A stretch of 64,000 bases of DNA from Streptomyces sp. CB01249. Lineage in GTDB: Bacteria; Actinomycetota; Actinomycetes; Streptomycetales; Streptomycetaceae. The notes beneath the pieces were generated by a model. That model had not been told where the DNA came from and searched no databases. It worked only from the letters and a program-made list of their open reading frames with translations. Shown here piece by piece: positions 29,636 to 38,600 of the stretch. The DNA lies in NCBI RefSeq assembly GCF_001905735.1, contig NZ_LISW01000010.1, positions 62,001-126,000 on the forward strand. The letters are read 5' to 3'. The stretch's first letter is position 1, and each line of letters begins with the position of its first letter. Position numbers and translations under genes: made by a program.

Positions 29636-31504
29636 ATGACGGTCCTGCCTGACGACGGGCTCTCCCTGGCCGCCGAGTTCCCCGACCCGACACATGAGCA
29701 GTGGCAGCGCCTGGTAGAGGGCGTACTGCGCAAATCGGGCAGGGACGCCTCCGGCGACGCCGCGGAAGAAGCATTGTCCACCCAGCTCCAGGACGGGCTC
29801 ACCGCCCGTCCGCTGTACACCGCGCGCGACAGCCCGCCCGAACCCGGCACCGTGGGCCTGCCCGGCTTCGCCCCCTTCGTCCGCGGAGGCAGGGCCGCGG
29901 GCAACGCCGCGAGCGGCTGGGACGTACGCCAGCGGCTCACGGGCACCGACCCCGCACGCGTGAACGAGGCCGCACTCGCCGATCTGGAGAACGGAGGCAC
30001 CTCGCTCTGGCTCCCCGTCGGCACCGACGGCATTCCGGCCGGGGACCTCGCCCAGGCCCTGGCCGGGGTGCACCTGGACCTCGCGCCCGTAGTACTGGAC
30101 GCGGGTGCCGACTACGCGGAGGCGGCACGCGCGTTCCTGGACCTGTGTGCCGAGCGCCGGACACCCCCCGCGTCCGTACGCGCGAACCTCGGGGCCGATC
30201 CGCTGGGCCACGAGGCCCGGACCGGCGAGCCGCTTGACCTCTCCGGCGCCGCCGAGCAGGCCCGGGCCCTCGCCTCCCGGTACCCCCTGATCCGTACGCT
30301 GACCGTGGACGTCCTGCCGTACCACGAGGCGGGCGGCAGCGCCGCGCAGGAGCTGGGGCTGTCCCTGGCCACCGGGGTCGCCTACCTGCGCGCCCTCACC
30401 GAGCACGGTCTGGACGCGGAAGCGGCCCTGGGCCGGCTGGAGTTCCGGTACGCGGCCACCGCCGACCAGTTCCTGACCATCGCCAAGCTGCGGGCGGCGC
30501 GCCGGCTGTGGGCGCGGGTCGCCGAGGCCTCGGGCGCCCCGGAGGCCGGAGCGCAGCTCCAGCACGCGGTGACCTCGCCGGTGATGATGACCCGGCGCGA
30601 CCCGTGGGTGAACATGCTGCGCACCACCGTGGCCGCTCTGGCCGCCGGAGTGGGCGGCGCGGACGCGGTCACCGTGCTCCCCTTCGACCACGGGCTGGGC
30701 CTGCCCGACGCGTTCGCCCGGCGCATCGCCCGCAACACCTCCTCCATCCTGCTGGAGGAGTCCCATCTCGCCCGCGTGATCGACCCGGCGGGCGGCTCGT
30801 ACTACGTCGAGCGCCTGACCGACGAACTCGCGCACGCCGCCTGGGCGTTCTTCCAGACCGTCGAGAAGGCGGGCGGCCAGGCGGCCGCGCTGCGCTCGGG
30901 CCTGGTCGCCGAACGCCTCGCCGCCACCTGGGCCGAACGCCGGAAGGGCCTGGCCAAGCGCCGCGAACCGGTCACCGGAGTCAGCGAGTTCCCCCTCCTG
31001 GCCGAGAAGCCGGTGATCCGTGAGCCCGCGCCCGCGGCTCCGTCCGGCGGCCTGCCCCGCGTCCGGCGCGACGAGGACTACGAAGCGCTGCGGTCCCGCT
31101 CGGACGCCCATCTGGCGGCGACCGGGAGCAGGCCGCGCGTGTTCATCGCCGCGCTGGGCCCGGTGGCGGTGCACACCGCGCGGGTCTCCTTCGCCTCCAA
31201 CCTGTTCCAGGCGGGTGGCATCGAGCCCGTCCACGAGCCGGTGTCCGTCGACCCTTCGACCGTCGCCGAGGCGTACCTCGCGAGCGGCGCGGACGCGGTC
31301 TGCGTGTGTTCCAGCGACGCGCTGTACGAGGAACAGGCCGAGGCGGTCGTCGAGGCGCTCGTCGAGGCGGGTGCGCCGCTGGTGTTCCTGGCCGGCCGCC
31401 CGGGGACGTATCGCGGTGTGGACTCGTACGTCTTCGCGGGATGCGACGCGGTCGCCGTGCTGGCCCTTGCCTTCGACCGTATGGACGTGACCCATGAGCA
31501 GTAG
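29636..31504 (+). CDS. mutA: Methylmalonyl-CoA mutase small (non-B12-binding) subunit
   Basis: A 622-aa MutA-type subunit, partner of MutB in the B12-dependent mutase that interconverts succinyl-CoA and (2R)-methylmalonyl-CoA. It has the TIM-barrel half with FRYAATADQFLTIAKLRAARRLW and RIARNTSSILLEESHL. The C-terminal Rossmann-like half lacks the DxHxxG cobalamin motif, reading IAALGPVAVHTARVSFASN instead, as normal for the small subunit. ATG at 29636 has no Shine-Dalgarno, and a TAGCAT hexamer 8-13 nt upstream suggests a leaderless message. It follows the SARP gene by 81 bp and overlaps mutB by 11 nt. Confidence 0.93.
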   Translation: MTVLPDDGLSLAAEFPDPTHEQWQRLVEGVLRKSGRDASGDAAEEALSTQLQDGLTARPLYTARDSPPEPGTVGLPGFAPFVRGGRAAGNAASGWDVRQRLTGTDPARVNEAALADLENGGTSLWLPVGTDGIPAGDLAQALAGVHLDLAPVVLDAGADYAEAARAFLDLCAERRTPPASVRANLGADPLGHEARTGEPLDLSGAAEQARALASRYPLIRTLTVDVLPYHEAGGSAAQELGLSLATGVAYLRALTEHGLDAEAALGRLEFRYAATADQFLTIAKLRAARRLWARVAEASGAPEAGAQLQHAVTSPVMMTRRDPWVNMLRTTVAALAAGVGGADAVTVLPFDHGLGLPDAFARRIARNTSSILLEESHLARVIDPAGGSYYVERLTDELAHAAWAFFQTVEKAGGQAAALRSGLVAERLAATWAERRKGLAKRREPVTGVSEFPLLAEKPVIREPAPAAPSGGLPRVRRDEDYEALRSRSDAHLAATGSRPRVFIAALGPVAVHTARVSFASNLFQAGGIEPVHEPVSVDPSTVAEAYLASGADAVCVCSSDALYEEQAEAVVEALVEAGAPLVFLAGRPGTYRGVDSYVFAGCDAVAVLALAFDRMDVTHEQ

Positions 31505-33689
31505 GAACATCATCCCCGACTTCTCCGCCCTGGGCCTGGGCTCCCCCGCTCCCGCCGGTTCGGACGATCTGTGGCAGGCGGAGGTGAAGGAGACCACGGG
31601 TTCGGCCCCGGCCGATCTGCTGTGGGAGACCCCGGAGGGCATCGGCGTCAAGCCGCTGTACACCGGGCACGACCTGGAGGGCCTGGACTTCCTCGGCACG
31701 TACCCGGGCGTCGCGCCGTATCTGCGGGGCCCGTATCCGACGATGTACGTGAACCAGCCGTGGACGATTCGGCAGTACGCGGGTTTCTCCACAGCTGAGG
31801 AGTCCAACGCGTTCTACCGGCGGAATCTGGCGGCGGGTCAGAAGGGCCTGTCGGTCGCCTTCGACCTGCCGACGCACCGCGGCTACGACAGCGACCACCC
31901 CCGGGTGACCGGCGATGTCGGCATGGCCGGTGTGGCGATCGACTCGATCTACGACATGCGTCAACTCTTCGACGGCATCCCGCTGGACCGCATGTCGGTG
32001 TCGATGACGATGAACGGCGCGGTCCTGCCCGTCCTCGCGCTGTACATCGTGGCCGCCGAGGAACAAGGAGTGCCGCCCGAGAAGCTGGCCGGGACCATTC
32101 AGAACGACATTCTGAAGGAGTTCATGGTCCGCAACACCTACATCTATCCGCCGAAGCCGTCGATGCGGATCATCTCCGACATCTTCTCGTACACCTCGCA
32201 GAAGATGCCGCGCTACAACTCGATCTCCATCTCCGGTTACCACATCCAGGAGGCCGGGGCGACGGCCGATCTGGAGCTGGCGTACACCCTGGCCGACGGG
32301 GTGGAGTACCTGCGCGCCGGGCAGAACGCGGGCCTCGACGTCGACGCGTTCGCACCCCGCCTGTCCTTCTTCTGGGGGATCGGCATGAACTTCTTCATGG
32401 AGATCGCGAAACTGCGGGCCGCCCGCCTCCTCTGGGCCAAGCTCGTGCAGCAGTTCGACCCGAAGAACCCCAAGTCGCTCTCCCTGCGCACCCACTCGCA
32501 GACCTCCGGGTGGTCGCTGACCGCGCAGGACGTGTTCAACAACGTCACCCGCACCTGCATCGAGGCCATGGCGGCCACCCAGGGGCACACCCAGTCGCTG
32601 CACACCAACGCCCTGGACGAGGCGCTGGCCCTGCCCACCGACTTCTCCGCCCGCATCGCCCGCAACACCCAGCTCCTTCTCCAGCAGGAATCCGGCACCA
32701 GCCGGGTCATCGACCCGTGGGGCGGCAGCGCGTACGTCGAGAAGCTGACGTACGACCTCGCGCGGCGGGCCTGGCAGCACATCGAAGAGGTCGAGGCCGC
32801 AGGCGGCATGGCCAAGGCCATCGACGCGGGCATCCCGAAGCTCCGCATCGAGGAGGCCGCCGCCCGTACCCAGGCCCGCATCGACTCCGGCCGCCAGCCG
32901 GTGATCGGCGTCAACAAGTACCGCGTCGAGACCGACGAACAGATCGACGTCCTCAAGGTCGACAACTCCTCCGTGCGCGCCCAGCAGATCGAGAAGCTGC
33001 GCCGCCTGCGCGAGGAACGCGACGAGCAGGCCTGCCAGGCGACGCTGAGTGCACTGACCACCGCCGCCGACCGGGGCGACGGCAACCTCCTCGCCCTGGC
33101 CGTGGACGCCGCCCGCGCCAAGGCCACCGTCGGGGAGATCTCCGACGCGCTGGAGAAGGTGTACGGCAGGCACGCGGGCCAGATCCGCACCATCTCCGGT
33201 GTGTACCGCCACGAGGCGGGCGGATCTCCTCGCGTCGAACGCACCCGGGCCCTCGTCGGCCGGTTCGAGGAGGCCGAAGGGCGCCGCCCCCGTGTCCTGG
33301 TCGCCAAGATGGGCCAGGACGGGCACGACCGGGGCCAGAAGGTCATCTCCACCGCCTTCGCCGACCTGGGCTTCGACGTGGACGTCGGCCCGCTCTTCCA
33401 GACCCCGGGCGAGGTCGCCCGGCAGGCGGTCGAGGCGGACGTGCACATCGTGGGCGTCTCCTCCCTGGCCGCCGGTCACCTCACGCTCGTCCCCGCGCTG
33501 CGCGAGGCGCTGGCGGCCGAGGGCCGCGAGGACATGATGATCGTCGTCGGTGGCGTCATTCCCCCCGCCGACATCCCCACCCTCCTCGGCATGGGCGCCA
33601 CCGCGGTCTTCCCACCCGGGACCGTCATCCCCGACGCGGCCCATGATCTGGTGGGGCGGCTCGCCGCCGAACTCGGCCACGAGCTGTAG
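31494..33689 (+). CDS. mutB: Methylmalonyl-CoA mutase large (catalytic, B12-binding) subunit
   Basis: A 731-aa catalytic subunit. The TIM barrel carries PYPTMYVNQPWTIRQYAGF with the catalytic Tyr region and SLRTHSQTSGWSL. The C-terminal cobalamin domain has DGHDRGQKVIS, i.e. DxHxxG with the cobalt-binding His. The ATG at 31494 lies inside the mutA 3' end, so translation is coupled. A chromosomal mutase is common in Streptomyces; its placement here between PKS operons suggests dedicated methylmalonyl-CoA supply. No methylmalonyl-CoA epimerase or MeaB-type chaperone gene follows. A strong terminator closes the unit. Confidence 0.95.
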   Translation: MSSRNIIPDFSALGLGSPAPAGSDDLWQAEVKETTGSAPADLLWETPEGIGVKPLYTGHDLEGLDFLGTYPGVAPYLRGPYPTMYVNQPWTIRQYAGFSTAEESNAFYRRNLAAGQKGLSVAFDLPTHRGYDSDHPRVTGDVGMAGVAIDSIYDMRQLFDGIPLDRMSVSMTMNGAVLPVLALYIVAAEEQGVPPEKLAGTIQNDILKEFMVRNTYIYPPKPSMRIISDIFSYTSQKMPRYNSISISGYHIQEAGATADLELAYTLADGVEYLRAGQNAGLDVDAFAPRLSFFWGIGMNFFMEIAKLRAARLLWAKLVQQFDPKNPKSLSLRTHSQTSGWSLTAQDVFNNVTRTCIEAMAATQGHTQSLHTNALDEALALPTDFSARIARNTQLLLQQESGTSRVIDPWGGSAYVEKLTYDLARRAWQHIEEVEAAGGMAKAIDAGIPKLRIEEAAARTQARIDSGRQPVIGVNKYRVETDEQIDVLKVDNSSVRAQQIEKLRRLREERDEQACQATLSALTTAADRGDGNLLALAVDAARAKATVGEISDALEKVYGRHAGQIRTISGVYRHEAGGSPRVERTRALVGRFEEAEGRRPRVLVAKMGQDGHDRGQKVISTAFADLGFDVDVGPLFQTPGEVARQAVEADVHIVGVSSLAAGHLTLVPALREALAAEGREDMMIVVGGVIPPADIPTLLGMGATAVFPPGTVIPDAAHDLVGRLAAELGHEL

Positions 33690-33715
33690 CGGGCCACCGG
33701 CTGTTCCCCATACGA

Positions 33716-33762
33716 CGACTGCCGCTCGTGGTCACCTGGACGGTGACCACGAGCGGCAGTCG
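33716..33762. terminator. Bidirectional terminator, perfect 21-bp stem with 5-nt loop
   Basis: Left arm 33716-33736, loop TGGAC 33737-33741, right arm 33742-33762, all 21 pairs matched. It sits in the 87-bp gap between the convergent mutB and hydrolase genes. Confidence 0.92.
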
Positions 33763-33776
33763 CTTTCCGGAAGGGG

Positions 33777-34613
33777 TCAGGACGCGGTCAGGACCTCGTC
33801 GAGGCGGGCCGCGAAACCCGTGGGGTGGGTCTTGAGGCCGTTGTGGCCGCCGGGGACGGACTCCAGCGGGGTGCCCAGACGGTCCGCCAGATTCCGGGCG
33901 CAGCGGTAGGACCAGCTGCGCTCGGAGGGGCGGCCGGCCAGGGGGACGATGCGGGCCGGTCCGGACTTGAGGGCGTCGAGGTCGGCTTCGGACATCAGGT
34001 GGTGGCGGTAGGAGCCGATCTCGTGGGCGAGGAAGAACTCGATGTTGGCGAGCTGTTCCGGGGTCATGGGCGCCGGTACGACGTCCGGTTCGGCGTCCTG
34101 GGCGGTCACGTCGATGTCGTTGAACCGGGCCATGTGGCCCAGTGCGGGACCCCAGCCGGAGGTGCGGTAGTCGCTCTCGGCCGCGGCGATCAGACCGGCG
34201 GCCGCCTCCCGGTCCGCGCCCGTGAGCAGGGCCAGTTCGGACGGCTCGTGCGCGGCGTACACCGACACCAGGTCGGGCCGGCGTGCGGTCAGGTGCAGAC
34301 CGATGACTCCGCCGACGCTGTGGCCGAACAGCAGCGAGGGTCCGTCCGCGAGGGCCTCCATCAGCAGCGCCAGGTCCTCGGTGTGCACCTGCGGGCCCAG
34401 CTCCGGCGCGGGGTCGCCCACGGCGGAGCGGGACATGCCGCGCCGGTCGTAGGTGACGACCGTGTACCGGTCCGCGAGCCGCTCGACGAGGGCCGCGGTG
34501 CGGCGCGCGTCGCCCCCGCCGCCGTCCATCAGGAACAGCAGCGGACCGGTCCCGGTCTTCTCGTAGTAGAGCTCGGTGCCCGGTACGGACACGTGGGCGG
34601 TCGTGGTCACCAT
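33777..34613 (-). CDS. Alpha/beta hydrolase
   Basis: A 278-aa alpha/beta-hydrolase fold protein: an HG-like region LLFLMDGGGGD, the strand-turn TYDRRGMSRS, nucleophile elbow GHSVGG, and a late His in PGGHNG. The acid residue of the triad is not obvious by eye. It overlaps the KAS III-like gene upstream by 7 nt and is last in the large PKS operon. It could be an editing thioesterase-like enzyme, an esterase or a tailoring enzyme; no specific function can be assigned. Confidence 0.82.
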   Translation of the reverse strand: MVTTTAHVSVPGTELYYEKTGTGPLLFLMDGGGGDARRTAALVERLADRYTVVTYDRRGMSRSAVGDPAPELGPQVHTEDLALLMEALADGPSLLFGHSVGGVIGLHLTARRPDLVSVYAAHEPSELALLTGADREAAAGLIAAAESDYRTSGWGPALGHMARFNDIDVTAQDAEPDVVPAPMTPEQLANIEFFLAHEIGSYRHHLMSEADLDALKSGPARIVPLAGRPSERSWSYRCARNLADRLGTPLESVPGGHNGLKTHPTGFAARLDEVLTAS

Positions 34614-35638
34614 GCGGGAACTTCCTTGATCGTCACGACGCCGGCGGAGCTGATCCAGCCGGGTCCCTGGGAGAGCAGCAGGACGTGGTCACCGGGCGCG
34701 AGCTCTCCGGTGCGCACCAGGTGGTCGAGGGAGATGACCAGGTCGGCGGCGCCGACGTGGCCGACGGAGCGGCCGAAGTCCCAGCTGGAGCGGGACATCG
34801 GGAGGCCGAGGGGGGCCATGACCGAGAACTCGATCATGCGCCCGTCCTGGTTGATGGGGATGACGCGGGCGATGTCGGAGGCGTTCAGCCCGGCGTCGAC
34901 CAGCGAGCGGTGCACGATGTCGAGGTCGAACGCGCCGATCCGTTCGACGGTCTCCGCGAGCGACATCTCCCGCTCGTTGAACAGGGCGGCCCGCTCGGCC
35001 ACGGCCAACTGCTCGCCCGCCCCGTCCTGCGGCGGCAGCAGCGACTCGTCGCCGCGGTGCCAGGCCTCTAGCTCGGGCAGCGTCCCGGAGTTGACCGAGC
35101 GCAGCTCGGCGAAGCCGTCCTCGCTGCTGAGTACGGCCGCGGCCGCCCCGTCGGCGAGGATGTAGGAGTCGCCGAAGCCGCGCCAGCGGTCGATCAGCGG
35201 GGTGGAGAAGTTCTGCGCGGTGGTCAGCAGCGCCGTCTCCACCTCGGCGGCGCCGGTCATCTGCCCGACCGCGACCTCCATCGCGGCGAGCATGCCGTTG
35301 CAGCCCTGCCGGATGTGCAGCGACGGCACCCGCCCGACCCCGAGTTCGCGCAGGACGTACGCGGGCGGGTAGGACCCGTCGGGCCCCTGGTAGTAGACGC
35401 CGCTGTGCACGTGCGACTCGACGTCCTCGGCGTCCAGGCCGGACCGTTCCAGTGCCTGCCGGGCGGCGGTGACCGCCATGTCGAGCGCCGGGATCCCGTC
35501 CGACACGTGGGTGCCGGTCAGACCGCTCGCCTTGTACACCTCCTCGTCGTAGAGGCCGTCCGCGACCGCGTCCTCGGCACTCGTCCGGCGGGGCAGGAAC
35601 ACCCCGACCGAGCTGATGTACACGCCTTCCACTCTCAC
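34607..35638 (-). CDS. KAS III-like acyltransferase (CerJ/ChlB3-type relative)
   Basis: A 343-aa thiolase-fold protein with Cys113 in RQGCNGM. The FabH His position reads RVIPINQDGRM, so no His is present there, and the Asn motif is replaced by GHVGAAD. The GHxGAxD ending is, as I recall, typical of KAS III homologues that act as acyltransferases (CerJ, ChlB3) rather than condensing enzymes. The start is GTG at 35638 with AAGGAG 7 nt upstream, 27 bp after the end of the KSQ-containing PKS. That adjacency suggests it takes the acyl chain from the PKS's last ACP. Acceptor unknown. Confidence 0.8.
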   Translation of the reverse strand: MRVEGVYISSVGVFLPRRTSAEDAVADGLYDEEVYKASGLTGTHVSDGIPALDMAVTAARQALERSGLDAEDVESHVHSGVYYQGPDGSYPPAYVLRELGVGRVPSLHIRQGCNGMLAAMEVAVGQMTGAAEVETALLTTAQNFSTPLIDRWRGFGDSYILADGAAAAVLSSEDGFAELRSVNSGTLPELEAWHRGDESLLPPQDGAGEQLAVAERAALFNEREMSLAETVERIGAFDLDIVHRSLVDAGLNASDIARVIPINQDGRMIEFSVMAPLGLPMSRSSWDFGRSVGHVGAADLVISLDHLVRTGELAPGDHVLLLSQGPGWISSAGVVTIKEVPAW

Positions 35639-35665
35639 GCCATGTCTCCTTGGTGACTCGGCTGT

Positions 35666-38600
35666 CTATCGGCCGAAGATCTGCTGCTTGATGTGCTGGG
35701 CCAGCTCAGCCGAGGTGGGCTGGTCGAAGACGACACCGGGTGGCATGCGCAGCGCGGTGACGTCGTTGAGGGCGTTGCGCAGGGCGAGTGCCGAGAGCGA
35801 GTCGAAGCCCATGTCCCGGAACTTGCGGTCGGCGTCGATGGCGTCGCCCGAGCCGTGGCCGAGCACGTTCGCCGCGTGTTCCCGGACGAGGTCCAGGAGC
35901 AGGGCGTCGCACCCGGCGGCGTCGAGGGCGAGCAGCCGCTGCTTGAAGCCGCCGGCCCCGGCCGGGCCCTCCTTGACGGTGCGTCGGGCCGGTCCGCGGA
36001 CCAGGCCGCGCCACAGGGCGGGAAGCCGTCCGGCCGCGGCGAGCGCGGCAAGTGCCTCGAAGTCCGGCTCGGCCACGACGACTCCGGCCGCGCCGACCGC
36101 CGTCGCGGCGTCCAGCAGCTCCGCGTCGACGGGTCCGGCCGTCCCGGGGCGGCCGGACAGGGCCACGGCAGTGGTCCCGCCGCTGCGCAGCACCCGGGCC
36201 CAGGCCTCCAGGAAGGCCCCGGAGGCCCCTTCCTCCTCGGCGAGCATGACGTACGCGGCGCCGGGCCCGGTCGCCTCGCGCAGTGCCAGCGCGGTGCGGG
36301 CCGTGCGGGCCGCCTCCGCCGATGCGTCCGCCTGCGGGTCCACGGCGTGGACGACGGCGATGACCGGGTGGGCCGGGGGGAGCGCCGCGAGGGCTTCCGC
36401 CAGGGCCGTCGGGTCGGCCGGGTCGACCGGCGCGACGGTCACCCGGGCTCCGGCGGCGGTGAGCCCGGCTTCGAGGTCCGCCGTGTCCCGCGCGCCGACC
36501 AGCAGCAGGTTCCGCACCCCGTGCCGTTCCGCCAGCCGGTGGGCGTACGGCTCGGCCTGGCGGCCGACGACGAGGACCGTGCCCTCGGGGTCGTACGCGG
36601 GCCACGTGCCGGCGACCGCCGGGACGAGCCGGGGCACCTTCAGCGTGCTGCGGCGCAGGGCCAGTTGGTCGTGGCCTGCGGCGAGGGCCTTGACCAGGGA
36701 GCGCCACGACGCCTTGCTCCCGTCGGTGTCGGCCAGGACGAAGCGGTCCGGGTCCGTCTCCTGGGCGGCGCGGATCAGACCCCATACCGCCGCGGCGGCG
36801 GGGTCGCCGCCCTGCGGCGCCGAGGCCGCGGTGGCGTCCTTGGTGAGGAACACCAGCCGGGAGCCGGCGAACCGGGCGTCCGCGAGCCAGGTGCGGACGC
36901 GCTGCGCCGCCTCCTCCACGCCCCGTCGTACGGAGGTGGCGACGTCGCCGTCCGCGGTGGCCGCCACGGACACCAGGACGACATCGGGCGCGGGTGCGCC
37001 CTCCGCCTCGATCCGGGCCGCCAGGGCGTCCAGACCGGGGTGGGCCTCGGCGTACGTACCTGCGGCCATGAGCCCGGAGCGGGCCCGGAAGACGTCCTCG
37101 CCGACCACCGCCCAGCTGTGCGGGGCCGCTGTGGCGACCGGGACGGGCTTCTCGTCGGTCCATTCGACGGTGTACTGCCCGCCGCGCTGGGCGGACGCCG
37201 CCTGCCGGATCCGGTCGTCGGCCCCGTCCTCCAGCAGCATCGCGCCGACGGTGGCGACGGGCGCCCCGCTGCCGTCCGCGATCTCGACGGCGACGCCGAG
37301 GGGTCCGTCAGCGGTGGGCACGACGCGCACGCGCAGGGTGGTGGCGCCGACGGCGTGCAGAGTGACGTCACGCCACTCCACCGAGGTGGCCCCGGCCGGG
37401 AGACCGGTCAGGACGGCGGAGCCGAGCGCCGCCTCCAGCAGGGCGGGATGCAGGGCGTACCCCGCCGGGTCGTGCCCCTCACCGGACACGATCTCGGCGT
37501 ACAGCTCTCCGTCGCGCCGCCAGGCCGCCCGTATGCCGGGCAGCGAACCCGCGTCGAGCGGTTCGGCGTCGAGCGGCGGCCAGACCTCCAGGTCCCATTC
37601 CGGGGCGGGCTCGTCGGCGGCCAGGACGGCCGTGGCGTGCCGGGTCCAGGCGGTGCCCGGAGCCCTGCCCTCGCGGCGGGAGTGCACGGACAGCCTGCGC
37701 AGCCCGTCGTCCTCCGGCTCTCCGACCTCGACCCGCAGCTGCACGCCGCCCCGGCGGGGTACGACGAGCGGTTCGTGGAGCGTGAGTTCGTCCACCCGGC
37801 CGGTGCCCGCCTCCTCGCCGGCCCGCAGGGCGAGCTCCAGGAACGTGGCACCGGGCAGGGTCTCCGCGTCGCCGAGCCAGGGCTGGGCGGTGAGCGAGAG
37901 GCGCCCCGTGTAGAGCAGTGATCCGGAGCCCGGCAGCTCGACCGCCGCGCCGAGGAGCGGGTGCGGGAGGGCACCGGGGCCCAGGTCGGAGACGGTGGGG
38001 GCGGCGGTGTGGGAGGCGGAGAGCCAGTAGTGCTGACGCTGGAAGGGGTACGTGGGCAGGTCGACCGGGTGGGTGACCTCGGGAAGCTGCGGGGTCCAGT
38101 CGACGGGGACGCCGTGGGTCCACGCCTGGCCGACGGAGAGCAGGAACCGCTCGAGCCCGCCCTCGTCACGGCGGAGCGACGGCACCGCGAGCGCCGCGAC
38201 CGCACCGGCGGCCTCGAAGGTCTCCTGGAGACCGATCGTCAGGACCGGGTGGGCGCTGGACTCGATGAACGTCGTGAAACCGTCCGCGAGCAACTTCCAC
38301 GTCGTCTTCTCGAACTCGACCGTCTGACGCAGATTCCGGTACCAGTACCCGGCGTCCAGTGCCGCGCTGTCGACCACCTCGTTCGTGACGGTGGAGTAGA
38401 ACGGGATCTCCGGCACCCGAGGGGAAACCGGGGCCAGGAGCTGCGCCAGCTCGGCCTGGATGGACTCCACGTGAGGGGAGTGCGAGGCGTAGTCCACCGC
38501 GATACGGCGCGAGCGCACACCGTCTGCGTCGAGTACCGCGACCAGCTCGTCCAGGGCGCTGTCCGTACCCGAGACCACGGTGGACGACGGGCCGTTGACC

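Noticed and set aside
31143..33680. An 845-aa minus-strand frame over mutB
   Set aside because: Shadow of mutB, with no domain pattern.
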